Shown: positions 52,542-61,999, numbered from the stretch's first letter. The stretch is DNA of 64,000 bases from Streptomyces sp. PR69 (GCF_026420845.1 NZ_JAOWCB010000004.1:62001-126000); one strand, 5' to 3'. Program-made: numbers and translations. The notes: generated from the letters alone by a model not told the origin.

Positions 52542-53681
52542 ATGACCGGTTCTTCACTCTCCAGAATCGACATCGGCCGCACCGAGCTGCTGTCGCGGGC
52601 CGCGAGGACCTCCGATGCGCTCGGCATGTTCGCCGAGTCGTCGGCACAGTTACGGAAACTGCTGCCGTACGATGCGGCGGTCTGGCGCGTCACGGATCCG
52701 CTGACCGGAATGATGACCGCCCCGATCCGGGCGGAGAACCTGGACGAGGGCGGCTGCGCCGTCTACTGGGAGAGCGAACTCTTCACCGAGAACGTGAATC
52801 TGTTCCGGGATCTGGCCCAGGCCCCCATGCCGGTCGCGGGCCTGCGCCAGGCGACCGGCGATCTGCCCGCCCGCAGCACTCTCTACCAGCAGTTCATGCG
52901 TCCCCGCGGACTCCAGGACGAGCTGCGCGCCGTGCTGCGCGTCGGCGGCCGTCCGCACGGTCACATCAGCCTCTTCCGGGCGAAGGGTCGCCCCGCCTTC
53001 GATACGGCCGAGACCAAGCTGATCGCCGGTCTGATCGCCCCGCTCGCCAAGAAGCTGCGCTCCTTCGCCGAGCCCGCTCCGCAGTCCATGCAGCGTCTCC
53101 CGGACGCCCAGCACGGTCCGGGGCTGCTGCTGTTCGATCCGTCGGGCATGCTCCTCTCGGCCAATGACGACGCCCGCGCGCATCTGGAGGACCTGCCCGA
53201 AGGGCCGGCCACACCGGCGCAGATCGGTCTGCGCATCCCGGCCTGGGTGCAGTCGACGGCGATGAAGGCCAGGGCCATCGCCCAGGAACGCGACCGCGGT
53301 CAGGCCCGGGTGCGGGTGCGCACCCGCTCGGGCCGCTGGCTGGTCTGCCACGCTTCCTGTCTGCGGGAGAGCAGCGGCGCGCTCGGCCCCTCCGCGGTGG
53401 TGATCGAACCGGCGAAGACCTCGGAGATCGTCCCGCTCATCGTCGACGCGTACGAACTGACGGACCGCGAGACGGAGGTCACGCAGTGCATCGCACGCGG
53501 GCTGCCCACCGGTGAAATCGCCCAGCAGTTGCATCTCTCCCCCCACACCGTGCGCGACTACATCAAGGGCATCTTCGAGAAGGTCGGCGTCTCCAGCCGG
53601 GGGGAGCTGGTCGGCAAGCTGTTCACCGAGTACTACTCCCCGCTCGCGGAAAGCGGCATGGTGCGCGTCCACGGCGCCTGA
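52542..53681 (+). CDS. LuxR-family transcriptional regulator
   Basis: A 379-residue regulator. The N-terminal ~150 residues look like a GAF-type sensory domain (LPYDAAVWRVTDPLTG); a second PAS-like part follows (LLFDPSGMLLSANDDARAHL). The C-terminal LuxR helix-turn-helix (~300-360) reads ELTDRETEVTQCIARGLPTG...LSPHTVRDYIKGIFEKVGV. No receiver or AAA domain. Divergent from the oxidoreductase-SARP pair, so it may set the level of that operon; ligand unknown. Confidence 0.87.
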   Translation: MTGSSLSRIDIGRTELLSRAARTSDALGMFAESSAQLRKLLPYDAAVWRVTDPLTGMMTAPIRAENLDEGGCAVYWESELFTENVNLFRDLAQAPMPVAGLRQATGDLPARSTLYQQFMRPRGLQDELRAVLRVGGRPHGHISLFRAKGRPAFDTAETKLIAGLIAPLAKKLRSFAEPAPQSMQRLPDAQHGPGLLLFDPSGMLLSANDDARAHLEDLPEGPATPAQIGLRIPAWVQSTAMKARAIAQERDRGQARVRVRTRSGRWLVCHASCLRESSGALGPSAVVIEPAKTSEIVPLIVDAYELTDRETEVTQCIARGLPTGEIAQQLHLSPHTVRDYIKGIFEKVGVSSRGELVGKLFTEYYSPLAESGMVRVHGA

Positions 53682-53728
53682 CCGTTATTGCCCCCATGAG
53701 CCTTGCCCGTTGAACACACTACCTTTGG

Positions 53729-53808
53729 CCGGTTTCGGGTGCGCCAGATCAAGCCGAAATCCGGCGCGGGGCGGTCTGGCCCTGTCGTTTGGACCAGGCC
53801 CGCCGGAT
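53729..53808. terminator. Two overlapping hairpins between convergent regulator and GH6 genes
   Basis: GGCCGGTTTCGG (53729-53738 core) can pair with CCGAAATCCGGC (53754-53765), and ATCCGGCG (53759-53766) with CGCCGGAT (53801-53808). The two are mutually exclusive folds and probably terminate both convergent genes. Confidence 0.5.
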
Positions 53809-54998
53809 CAGGCCCAGTCAGCGAGCGGCGGCCGCGCCAGCCGTACGAGTTCCAGGGCCTGCTCCTCGTACCACTCGCCCGCCTTGGGGGCGACGGCCTT
53901 CCGCGCGGGGTCCTGCGGCCCGGCCGTGCCGCGCAGACAGGGGCCGTCCGACTCCCCCGGGGTCTTGATCCACAGCCTGGCGTCCTGCAGCGGGTCGCCG
54001 GTGGCCAGGGTCGGCGGCGCGCCCAGTCCGCGCCCCGGCGGGTTGCACCAGTCCTGGGGGTCGCGGTACAGCCCGGCGGGCGGCGTCCAGGGCCCCTGCC
54101 CATTGCGGCTGGTGTCCGTGACGAAGTGTTTCATCGCGGCGGGGTCCACGGCGGCCTTCGCGGCGAGCCATGCCTCGGTGTCCTTCCGGGGGGCCGACTG
54201 GCCGGGGCAGTCGGCCGCCTGTCCGCCGCCCCCGGCATGGGCCAGGCAGGAGGAGACGAGCCTTCCGTACCAGGCGTTGGCCTCGTCGGTCTGGTAGTTG
54301 GAGGCGTTGATGTGGAAGCCGGTGGCCCGCGCGACGCCGGCTTTGATCAGGCGGGGCACGATGCCCGCGACGGAGTGCCAGCCGGGGTGCCCGGCGTCGA
54401 GGTAGACGCTGGTCCCGGGGAGCGGTTCGAGCACGTCGACCGCGTAGTTCAGCTCGGTGTAGCGGGCGGATGTCCTGCTGCCGCGGTCATCGTCCTGTCC
54501 CGGGCAGTCTTCGGGCAGCAGCGCGAGCGAGTCGGGCTCCAGCACCACCAGCGCGGGCCGTGTGCCGATGCCGCGCGCGACCGCGTCGATCCACTGCCGG
54601 TACTCGGCGGTCGTGGACGCTCCGCCCGCCGAGTAGGAGGCGCAGTCACGCCCGGGAACGTTGTACAGCGTGAGGACGGGCAGGGCCCGCTGCGCCGCGG
54701 CGTCCAGCACGGCGCCGCGGACGTCGCGTTCGGCTTCGGCGGGCCGCTGGTCCCCGAACCAGACGGCGTGCGGCGTCCGCACCATGGCCTCGATCCCCGC
54801 GGCCTCGGTGTGCCGCCCCTGGGCGCGCAGTACGGCCGCCTGGCGGTAGGCGTCGGGGTTGGCGGGGGGCGTGTGGAGCCGGGTGGGCGGCGGCGCCGGC
54901 GGGCGGGCGGCGGATGCCGCGGGCTGGGTGAGCGGCGCGGCAGGGAGGGCGAGGGCGGTGGCGAAGGCTAGTGCGGTGGCGAAGGAAGCGGTGCGCAC
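53808..54998 (-). CDS. Secreted glycoside hydrolase family 6 (cellulase-type)
   Basis: A 396-residue secreted enzyme hydrolysing beta-1,4-glucan with inversion. Signal peptide ~1-30 (RTASFATALAFATALALPAAP) then a Pro-rich linker. GH6 motifs: LTLYNVPGRDCASYSAGG, LVVLEPDSLA (acid Asp), YLDAGHPGW, HFVTDTSRNG and WIKTPGESDG. No cellulose-binding module, so it is a single catalytic domain. GTG 54998 has GGAG eight bases upstream. Convergent with the LuxR gene and unrelated to its neighbours. Confidence 0.92.
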   Translation of the reverse strand: MRTASFATALAFATALALPAAPLTQPAASAARPPAPPPTRLHTPPANPDAYRQAAVLRAQGRHTEAAGIEAMVRTPHAVWFGDQRPAEAERDVRGAVLDAAAQRALPVLTLYNVPGRDCASYSAGGASTTAEYRQWIDAVARGIGTRPALVVLEPDSLALLPEDCPGQDDDRGSRTSARYTELNYAVDVLEPLPGTSVYLDAGHPGWHSVAGIVPRLIKAGVARATGFHINASNYQTDEANAWYGRLVSSCLAHAGGGGQAADCPGQSAPRKDTEAWLAAKAAVDPAAMKHFVTDTSRNGQGPWTPPAGLYRDPQDWCNPPGRGLGAPPTLATGDPLQDARLWIKTPGESDGPCLRGTAGPQDPARKAVAPKAGEWYEEQALELVRLARPPLADWA

Positions 54999-55122
54999 GG
55001 TGTCACTCCGGCGATCAGCAGGGCATGCCCTGTAGTTCGTACGCCTCTCGCTCCCCTGACCCGCCCCGACCGGCCATGGTCCGCGCGCGCTGCCACCCGT
55101 ATGGCGGCGTCGGACGGCCCTG

Positions 55123-55194
55123 GACAGCGCTGTCAGTCCGTCAGCCCAGCAGTCCAGTCCGTCGGTCCATGAGTCCGTCAGTCCAGTCCGTCAG
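55123..55194. repeat. GACAGCGCTGTC palindrome and AGTCCGTC repeats after xdhC
   Basis: A perfect 12-bp palindrome (55123-55134) is followed by AGTCCGTC copies at 55135, 55156, 55172 and 55185, the last reaching the xdhC stop codon. The gap 54999-55190 also holds the GH6 promoter. Confidence 0.7.
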
Positions 55195-56342
55195 GCGACC
55201 GACCCGATGCGCCCCGTCGGCGTGTCCGCGCCGTCGTGGTGGATGGGGGTGTGGGCGCCGGTCAGGGAGACGCCTGTGCCGCCGCGGCGGTTGGCGACGA
55301 TCTCGGCGGCGATGGACAGGGCCGTCTCCTCGGGGGTGCGGGCTCCCAGATCGAGGCCGATCGGGGAGCGCAGCCTGGCGAGTTCGAGGTCCGTGACGCC
55401 GACGTCGCGCAGCCGCTTGTTGCGGTCCTGATGGGTACGGCGGGAGCCCATCGCGCCGACGTAGGCGACGGGCAGCGTGAGGGCCAGCTTCAGCAGCGGG
55501 ACGTCGAACTTGGCGTCATGGGTGAGGACGCACAGCACGGTGCGGGAGTCGACGCCGGTCGACTCGAGGTAGCGGTGCGGCCACTCGACCGCGATCTCGT
55601 CGGCCTCGGGGAAGCGGGCCTTCGTCGCGAAGACCGGGCGGGCGTCGCACACGGTGACGTGGTAGCCGAGGAACTTGCCCACACGCACCAGCGCGGACGC
55701 GAAGTCGATCGCGCCGAAGACGATCATCCGGGGGGCGGGGACGCTGGACTCGACGAGAAGGGTCAGCGGCTGTCCGCAGCGGCTGCCGTCCTCGCCGATC
55801 CCGACGGCGGCGGTGCGGCCTGCGTCGAGGAGGGCGGCGGCCTCGGCGGCCGCGGTGCGGTCCAGTTCCGGATGGCCGCCCAGGGAGCCGTCGTATGCGC
55901 CGTCGGGGCGGACGAGCAGCGCGCGCCCGCGCAGTTCGTCCGGTCCCTCGACGATGCGGGCGACCGCCGCCGCCTCCCCTCGGGCGGCGGCGGCCAGCGC
56001 GGCCGCGAACACCTCTCTGGCGGGGGCGTCCACGGGGACCGGGGTGACGAGGATGTCGATGACGCCGCCGCAGGTCAGGCCGACGGCGAAGGCGTCCTCG
56101 TCGCTGTAGCCGAAACGTTCGAGCACGGTGCGGCCGTCCTGGAGGGACTGCTGGCACAGCTCGTAGACGGCGCCCTCCACACACCCGCCGGAGACCGAGC
56201 CGATCGCCGTGCCCTCGCTGTCGACGGCGAGCGCGGCGCCCGGCTGGCGGGGTGCGCTGCCGCCGACGGCCACGACGGTGGCCACGGCGAAGGCACGGCC
56301 CTGCTCGACCCACCGGTTCAGCTCATCGGCGATGTCCAGCAT
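55191..56342 (-). CDS. xdhC: XdhC-family molybdenum-cofactor maturation protein
   Basis: A 383-residue XdhC/CoxI protein that binds and sulfurates molybdenum cofactor for insertion into xanthine dehydrogenase. N-terminal segment: ATVVAVGGSAPRQPGA, GSVSGGCVEGAVYE and LTCGGVIDILV, with the conserved Cys residues; C-terminal Rossmann-like half: YVGAMGSRRTHQDR and IGLDLGARTPEETALSI. Last gene of the purine operon, 52 bp after the permease. Confidence 0.93.
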   Translation of the reverse strand: MLDIADELNRWVEQGRAFAVATVVAVGGSAPRQPGAALAVDSEGTAIGSVSGGCVEGAVYELCQQSLQDGRTVLERFGYSDEDAFAVGLTCGGVIDILVTPVPVDAPAREVFAAALAAAARGEAAAVARIVEGPDELRGRALLVRPDGAYDGSLGGHPELDRTAAAEAAALLDAGRTAAVGIGEDGSRCGQPLTLLVESSVPAPRMIVFGAIDFASALVRVGKFLGYHVTVCDARPVFATKARFPEADEIAVEWPHRYLESTGVDSRTVLCVLTHDAKFDVPLLKLALTLPVAYVGAMGSRRTHQDRNKRLRDVGVTDLELARLRSPIGLDLGARTPEETALSIAAEIVANRRGGTGVSLTGAHTPIHHDGADTPTGRIGSVA

Positions 56343-56394
56343 GTCGGTCTCCTCACGGGTGTGCGGGGGTGGGGGCCCGTGGGGCGGGCCGGGG

Positions 56395-57876
56395 TTACTT
56401 GACGCCCAGCCAGCCCTCGATCGGGTGAAGGCCGAAGTAGGCGAGGAAGACCGCGGCCAGGACCCACATAAGCCAGCCGATGTCGCGGACCTTGCCCTGG
56501 GCGGCCTTGATCAGCACATGGGCGATGACGCCCGCCGCGATGCCCGCGGTGATCGAGTAAGTGAAGGGCATCAGCACGGTGGTCAGGAAGACCGGGATCG
56601 AGGTCGCCGGGTCGTTCCAGTCGATGTGCTTGGCGTTCGTCAGCATCATCGAGCCGATCACGACCAGCGCCGCGGCCGCCACCTGGGACGGGATCACCTG
56701 GGCGAGCGGGGTGAAGAACAGGCACAGCGTGAAGCCGAGGCCGGTGATCACACTGGCGAAGCCCGTGCGGGCTCCGTCGCCGACGCCCGCGGTGGACTCG
56801 ATGAACACCGTCTGGCCGGACGCGCCGGCGAGGCCGCCGATCGCGCCGCCCGCGCCGTCGACGGCGAGGGCGCGGTTCAGCCCGGGCATCTTGCCCTTGG
56901 AGTCGGCGAGGTTGGCCTGCTGGCCGATGCCGATGATGGTGCCCATGGCGTCGAAGAAGCCGGCCAGCACCAGGGTGAAGACGATGACGCCGACCGTGAT
57001 GCCGCCGACGCTGCCGATGCCGCTGAAGGAGACCTCGCCGAACAGCCCGAAGTCGGGGGTGGAGACGATGGAACCGGTGATCTCCGGGGCGTTCAGACCG
57101 CCCCAGGCGGCCTTGTCGAGACCGGCGAGCTGGTGGACGACGGCCGCGAAGACGGTGCCGCCGACGATGCCGATGAGGATCGCGCCGGGAATCCTGCGGA
57201 CCTGCAGAACGAAGATCAGCATGACGGTGACGGCGAAGCAGAGCACCGGCCAGCCGGTGAGCACATCGGCGGTGCCGAGCTGGATGGGCTTGGCGCCGGC
57301 GACTCCGCCGGGGCCGGGCATGCTGGTGACAAAGCCGGCCTGGACCAGGCCGATGAGGCAGACGAAGAGGCCGATCCCCATGGTGATGGCGTGCTTGAGC
57401 GCCAGCGGGATCGCATTCATGATCATCTCTCGGAGGCCGGTGACCACGAGGAGGATGATCACCAGGCCGTAGATGACACACATGCCCATCGCGTTCTGCC
57501 AGGTCATCTCGGGTGCGACCTGGAAGGCGATGACGGCGGAGACGCTGAGTCCCGCGGCGAGGGCCAGCGGCACATTGCCGATGAGGCCCATCACGATCGT
57601 GGTGGCGGCGGCCGCGAACGCGGTGGCGGTGGTCAGCTGATCACCGTCGAGGCGTGCGCCGCTGGCGTCCGGCACCGACAGGATGACCGGGTTGAGAAGG
57701 ATGATGTACGCCATCGCCATGAAGGTGGTGATGCCGCCACGCACCTCCTGCCCGATGGTCGACCCTCTCTGCGTTATGTGGAAATACCGGTCGAGCCAGG
57801 ATCTTCCGGCGGGCTGGCGCGTACCGGCGCCGGCGTCCTCCGCCGCAGTCTTCGGCTCAAGGGACTGCTGGGTCAT
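56395..57876 (-). CDS. NCS2-family purine permease (AzgA-like)
   Basis: A 493-residue membrane transporter with about 13 hydrophobic segments. The opening WLDRYFHITQRGSTIGQEVR-GGITTFMAMAYII is typical of the AzgA adenine/guanine/hypoxanthine group, as are FDAMGTIIGIGQQA and ESTAGVGDGARTGFASV. Proton-coupled import of purine bases is expected. ATG 57876 is preferred with GGGAG upstream; TTG 57891 is possible. It lies 246 bp after the large xanthine dehydrogenase subunit; the gap has a hairpin at 57906-57923 (CCCGCAT/ATGCGGG) and may have its own promoter. Confidence 0.92.
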   Translation of the reverse strand: MTQQSLEPKTAAEDAGAGTRQPAGRSWLDRYFHITQRGSTIGQEVRGGITTFMAMAYIILLNPVILSVPDASGARLDGDQLTTATAFAAAATTIVMGLIGNVPLALAAGLSVSAVIAFQVAPEMTWQNAMGMCVIYGLVIILLVVTGLREMIMNAIPLALKHAITMGIGLFVCLIGLVQAGFVTSMPGPGGVAGAKPIQLGTADVLTGWPVLCFAVTVMLIFVLQVRRIPGAILIGIVGGTVFAAVVHQLAGLDKAAWGGLNAPEITGSIVSTPDFGLFGEVSFSGIGSVGGITVGVIVFTLVLAGFFDAMGTIIGIGQQANLADSKGKMPGLNRALAVDGAGGAIGGLAGASGQTVFIESTAGVGDGARTGFASVITGLGFTLCLFFTPLAQVIPSQVAAAALVVIGSMMLTNAKHIDWNDPATSIPVFLTTVLMPFTYSITAGIAAGVIAHVLIKAAQGKVRDIGWLMWVLAAVFLAYFGLHPIEGWLGVK

Positions 57877-58122
57877 GGTGCCTACTCCCAAGGTTCACAG
57901 GGGCACCCGCATCAGAATGCGGGATTTGGGATGGTGCGTTGGCTGCACGACCCGGGGGACGGCCCGAGACGAACTGGCACTGCTCTGGTTACTGCTGGTG
58001 CTGCCGACATTGCTGGTCCTGCGGGTACTGCTGGGTTCTCCGGGCGGCGCGTGCCGGGCCGGGGAAGTGTGACGTTCCTGGTGAGGCACGGCGCGCTCCG
58101 CCCGGAGGGTCTTGTGGGGGGA

Positions 58123-60504
58123 TCAGGTGCCGGTGAGGTGCTCGGGCCGCACCGGCGTCCTGTTGAGCTCCAGCCCCGTCGCGTTCCGGATCGCCGCGAG
58201 GACGGCCGGGGTGGACGACAGGGTCGGGGCCTCGCCGATGCCGCGCAGCCCGTACGGGGCGTGCTCATCGGCCAGCTCAAGCACATCGACGGGGATGGTC
58301 GGCGTGTCGAGAATCGTGGGGATCAGATAGTCCGTGAAGGAGGGGTTGCGCACCTTCGCGGTCTTGGGGTCGACGACGATCTCCTCCATGACCGCCACGC
58401 CCAGACCCTGGGTGGTGCCGCCCTGGATCTGGCCGACGACGGACAGCGGGTTGAGCGCCTTGCCGACGTCCTGGGCACAGGCCAGCTCGATCACCTTGAC
58501 CAGGCCCAGCTCGGTGTCCACCTCGACGACGGCGCGGTGCGCGGCGAACGAGTACTGGACATGGCCGTTGCCCTGGCCGGTGCGCAGGTCGAAGGCCTCG
58601 GTGGGGCGGTGCCGCCACTCGGCCTCGACCTCGACGGCCTCGCCGTCCAGGACGTCCGTCAGATCGGCGAGGACCTCGCCGCCGTCGGTGACCACCTTGC
58701 CGCCTTCGAGCAGCAGCTCCGCGGTGGCCCAGGCGGGGTGGTAGGAGCCGAACTTGGCGCGCCCGAGGTCGAGGACCTTCTCGCGGACGAGCTCGCAGGA
58801 GTTCTTGACCGCGCCGCCGGTGACATACGTCTGGCGGGAGGCGGAGGTGGAGCCGGCCGAGCCGACCTGGGTGTCGGCGGGGTGGATGGTCACCTGGGTG
58901 ACGCCCAGCTCCGTGCGGGCGATCTGGGCGTGCACGGTGACGCCGCCCTGGCCGACCTCGGCCATCGCGGTGTGCACGGTGGCCACCGGCTCTCCGCCCA
59001 CGACCTCCATGCGCACCCTGGCGGTGGAGTAGTCGTCGAAGCCCTCGGAGAAGCCGACGTTCTTGATGCCGACCGCGTAGCCGACGCCGCGGACGACGCC
59101 TTCGCCGTGGGTGGTGTTGGACAGTCCGCCGGGCAGGGCGCGTACGTCCGCGCCTTCGGTGGTCACCCACTGCTGCTCGGGCGGCAGCGGCATGGCCTTG
59201 ACGCGGCGCAGCAGCTCGGCGACCGGGGCCGGGGAGTCCACGGGCTGCCCGGTCGGCATGATCGTGCCCTGCTCCATGGCGTTGAGCCGGCGGAACTCCA
59301 CCGGGTCCATGTCCAGCTTGGCCGCGAGCTTGTCCATCTGGGCCTCGTACGCGAAGCACGCCTGGACCGCGCCGAAGCCGCGCATCGCGCCGCAGGGCGG
59401 GTTGTTGGTGTAGAGGGCGAACGCCTCGATGTCCACGTCGTCGACGACGTACGGGCCGACGGAGAGGGAGGCGGCGTTGCCGACGACCGCCGGGGAGGCG
59501 GAGGCATAGGCCCCGCCGTCCAGGACGATCTTGCACTTCATGTGCGTGAGCTTGCCGTCCCTGGTGGCGCCGTGCTCGTAGTAGAGCTTCGCCGGGTGCC
59601 GGTGGACATGTCCGAAGAAGGACTCGAACCGGTTGTAGACGATCTTGACGGGCTTGCCGGTGCGCAGCGCCAGCAGACAGGCGTGGATCTGCATGGACAG
59701 GTCCTCGCGGCCGCCGAAGGCGCCGCCGACGCCGGAGAGCGTCATCCGGACCTTCTCCTCGGGCAGGCCGAGGACCGGGGCGATCTGGCGCAGGTCGGAG
59801 TGGAGCCACTGGGTGGCCACGTACAGCTCCACGCCGCCGTCCTCGCAGGGGACGGCGAGGCCGGACTCGGGGCCGAGGAAGGCCTGGTCCTGCATGCCGA
59901 AGGTGTACTCGCCGGTGACGATGACGTCGGCGCGCTTGGCGGCCTCGTCGGCGTCGCCGCGGACGATCGGCTGGCGGTGCACGATGTTCGGGTGCGGGAC
60001 ATGGCCGGCGTGGTGGTCGTCGCGGCCCTCGTGGACCAGCACCGCGCCGGGCGCGGTGGCGGACGCCTCGTCGGTGATGAGCGGCAGCTCCGCGTAATCG
60101 ATCTTGATCTTGGCGGCGGCGCGGCGCGCGGTCTCCGGGTGGTCGGCGGCGACCAGGGCCACCGGCTCGCCGTGGTGGCGGACCTTGCCGTGGGCGAGGA
60201 CCGGAGTGTCCTGGATCTCCAGGCCGTAGTTCTTCATCTCGGCCGGCAGGTCGTCGTAGGTCAGCACCGCGTAGACGCCGGGCGTGGCGACGGCCTCGGA
60301 GATGTCGATGGATCTGATCTCGGCGTGCGCGACCGTGGAGCGCAGTGTGTGGCCCCAGAGCATGTCCTCGTGCCACATGTCCGAGGAGTACGCGAACTCG
60401 CCGGTGACCTTCAGGGTGCCGTCGGGGCGGAGCGTGGACTCGCCGATGCCGCCCTTGGTCTTGGAGCCCTGGGTGAGATTGGTGGGGGTGCCGGTGGTGG
60501 CCAT
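58123..60504 (-). CDS. Xanthine dehydrogenase family, molybdopterin-binding large subunit
   Basis: A 793-residue catalytic subunit oxidising hypoxanthine/xanthine to urate. Moco-binding and catalytic segments: GVGGAFGGRED, CGAMRGFGAVQACFAYE, GQGGVTVHAQIA and GIGEAPTLSS, whose Glu is the general base. Purine specificity is supported by the permease and PucR neighbours, but related aldehyde or nicotinate dehydrogenases share the fold. ATG 60504 follows the iron-sulfur gene stop by two bases. Cytoplasmic. Confidence 0.92.
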   Translation of the reverse strand: MATTGTPTNLTQGSKTKGGIGESTLRPDGTLKVTGEFAYSSDMWHEDMLWGHTLRSTVAHAEIRSIDISEAVATPGVYAVLTYDDLPAEMKNYGLEIQDTPVLAHGKVRHHGEPVALVAADHPETARRAAAKIKIDYAELPLITDEASATAPGAVLVHEGRDDHHAGHVPHPNIVHRQPIVRGDADEAAKRADVIVTGEYTFGMQDQAFLGPESGLAVPCEDGGVELYVATQWLHSDLRQIAPVLGLPEEKVRMTLSGVGGAFGGREDLSMQIHACLLALRTGKPVKIVYNRFESFFGHVHRHPAKLYYEHGATRDGKLTHMKCKIVLDGGAYASASPAVVGNAASLSVGPYVVDDVDIEAFALYTNNPPCGAMRGFGAVQACFAYEAQMDKLAAKLDMDPVEFRRLNAMEQGTIMPTGQPVDSPAPVAELLRRVKAMPLPPEQQWVTTEGADVRALPGGLSNTTHGEGVVRGVGYAVGIKNVGFSEGFDDYSTARVRMEVVGGEPVATVHTAMAEVGQGGVTVHAQIARTELGVTQVTIHPADTQVGSAGSTSASRQTYVTGGAVKNSCELVREKVLDLGRAKFGSYHPAWATAELLLEGGKVVTDGGEVLADLTDVLDGEAVEVEAEWRHRPTEAFDLRTGQGNGHVQYSFAAHRAVVEVDTELGLVKVIELACAQDVGKALNPLSVVGQIQGGTTQGLGVAVMEEIVVDPKTAKVRNPSFTDYLIPTILDTPTIPVDVLELADEHAPYGLRGIGEAPTLSSTPAVLAAIRNATGLELNRTPVRPEHLTGT

Positions 60505-60506
60505 GG

Positions 60507-61106
60507 TCAGACCGCCTCTCCCTGACGGGCGGCCGCCAGGCGGACCGCGTCGAGGATCTTCTCGTAGCCGGTGCACCGGCACAGATTGCCGGAGAGCGCC
60601 TCGCGGATGTCGGCGTCGGAAGGCTGGGCGTTGCGCTCCAGCAGCTCGTCCGCCGCGACCAGCAGACCGGGGGTGCAGAAGCCGCACTGCACGGCGCCGG
60701 CGTCGATGAACGCCTGCTGGATCGGCGCGAGGTCCGTCTGCTCACCGGTCTGGCCGTCGGACGGGCGCGCCTCCCAGCGCTTCGCGGCGTCCATGCTGGC
60801 GCCGGACTCCGTGCCGCCGCCGCAGGCGCCCGTGGCGCAGCCGCCCTCGGAGCGCTGCCTGGCGTAGTCGGCGAGGCCCTCGACGGTGACGACCTCGCGG
60901 CCCTCGGCCTGACCGGCCGCGACCAGGCAGGAGCAGACCGGCACCCCGTCGAGGCGGACCGTGCAGGAGCCGCACTCGCCCTGCTCGCAGGCGTTCTTGG
61001 AGCCGGGCAGCCCCAGGCGCTCACGCAGTACGTAGAGAAGGCTCTCGCCCTCCCAGACGTCGTCGGCTTCGTGCGGACGACCGTTGACCGTGAAATTGAC
61101 ACGCAT
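60507..61106 (-). CDS. Xanthine dehydrogenase family, 2Fe-2S subunit
   Basis: A 199-residue electron-transfer subunit with two 2Fe-2S clusters: ferredoxin-like Cys40, Cys45, Cys48 and Cys60 (ACEQGECGSC) and the helical-domain set Cys141, Cys144, Cys176 and Cys178 (CGFCTPG, CRCTG). It is longer than the ~160-residue norm because of a ~45-residue Gly/Ser/Asp-rich insert (~82-125) with two extra Cys (90, 95). Coupled on both sides with 2-bp gaps. Confidence 0.93.
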   Translation of the reverse strand: MRVNFTVNGRPHEADDVWEGESLLYVLRERLGLPGSKNACEQGECGSCTVRLDGVPVCSCLVAAGQAEGREVVTVEGLADYARQRSEGGCATGACGGGTESGASMDAAKRWEARPSDGQTGEQTDLAPIQQAFIDAGAVQCGFCTPGLLVAADELLERNAQPSDADIREALSGNLCRCTGYEKILDAVRLAAARQGEAV

Positions 61107-61108
61107 GG

Positions 61109-61999
61109 TTATGCAGCTCCTTCAAGGGTGCGGCCGGCGCCGCGGTACTGCTCCCAGGTCCAGCCGAGCGTGCGGCGGGCCATGATGCCGACGGCGTGGC
61201 GGCGGTACTTGGCGGTGCCGCGGACGTCGTCGATGGGGTTGCAGGCGGCGGAGGCGAGCTCCGCGAACTGCTTGGCGACCGAGGGAGTGATGATCTTTCC
61301 GCTGTCCCAGAAGCCGCCCTCGTCCAGCGCGGCGTTCAGGAACTCCTCGGCGGCCTCGGCGCGGATCGGCGTGGGGGCGGCGGAGCCGATGCCGGTGCGC
61401 ACGGTGCGGGTCTCGGGGTGCAGCGCGATGCCGAAGGCGCAGACCGCGATCACCATCGCGTTGCGCGTGCCGACCTTGGAGTACTGCTGCGGCCCCGCGG
61501 CCTTCTTGATGTGCACGGCGCGGATCAGCTCGTCCGGGGCGAGGGCGTTGCGCTTCACGCCGGTGTAGAAGTCGTCGATCGGGATCAGACGGCTGCCGCG
61601 CACCGACTCGGCCTCGACCTCGGCCCCGGCGGCGAGCAGCGCCGGGTGGGCGTCGCCTGCCGGGGAGGCGGTGCCCAGATTGCCGCCGACGCCGCCGCGG
61701 TTGCGGATCTGCGGGGAGGCCACGGTGTGCGAGGCGAGCGCCAGGCCCGGCAGCTCGGCCCGCAGCTGCTCCATGATCGCGGTGTACGGCACTGAGGCGC
61801 CGAGCCGGACGGTCTTCTCGCCGGTCTCCCACTCGCTCAGCTCGCCGATGCGGTTCAGGTCCAGGAGGTACTCGGGCCGTCGGTGGTCGAAGTTGATTTC
61901 GACCATGACGTCGGTGCCACCCGCGATGGGTACAGCCGTGGGGTGCTCTGCCTTGGCGGCGAGCGCCTCCTCCCAGCTGGCGGGGCGAAGGAAGTCCAT
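61109..61999 (-). CDS. Xanthine dehydrogenase family, FAD-binding subunit
   Basis: A 296-residue CoxM-type flavin subunit passing electrons to NAD. PIAGGTDVMVEI, ASPQIRNRGGVGGNLGTASPAGDAHPALLA and FYTGVKRNAL are standard FAD-site motifs. First gene of the operon; AAGAAGAGAG lies upstream of ATG 61999. Gene order FAD, 2Fe-2S, Mo is usual for bacterial xanthine/CO-dehydrogenase-type enzymes. Confidence 0.93.
   Translation of the reverse strand: MDFLRPASWEEALAAKAEHPTAVPIAGGTDVMVEINFDHRRPEYLLDLNRIGELSEWETGEKTVRLGASVPYTAIMEQLRAELPGLALASHTVASPQIRNRGGVGGNLGTASPAGDAHPALLAAGAEVEAESVRGSRLIPIDDFYTGVKRNALAPDELIRAVHIKKAAGPQQYSKVGTRNAMVIAVCAFGIALHPETRTVRTGIGSAAPTPIRAEAAEEFLNAALDEGGFWDSGKIITPSVAKQFAELASAACNPIDDVRGTAKYRRHAVGIMARRTLGWTWEQYRGAGRTLEGAA

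Noticed and set aside
57683..58072. A plus-strand frame with a Leu-rich run (LLWLLLVLPTLL) resembling a membrane helix
   Set aside because: The N-terminal part is antisense to the permease gene and the Leu run comes from repeated CTGCTGG in the leader; no start or ribosome site supports it.
56209..60525. A 1438-codon open frame on the plus strand across the xanthine dehydrogenase genes
   Set aside because: It is antisense to clearly recognisable subunits and its product is Gly/Asp/Arg/His-rich with no domain; long antisense frames are expected at this GC content.
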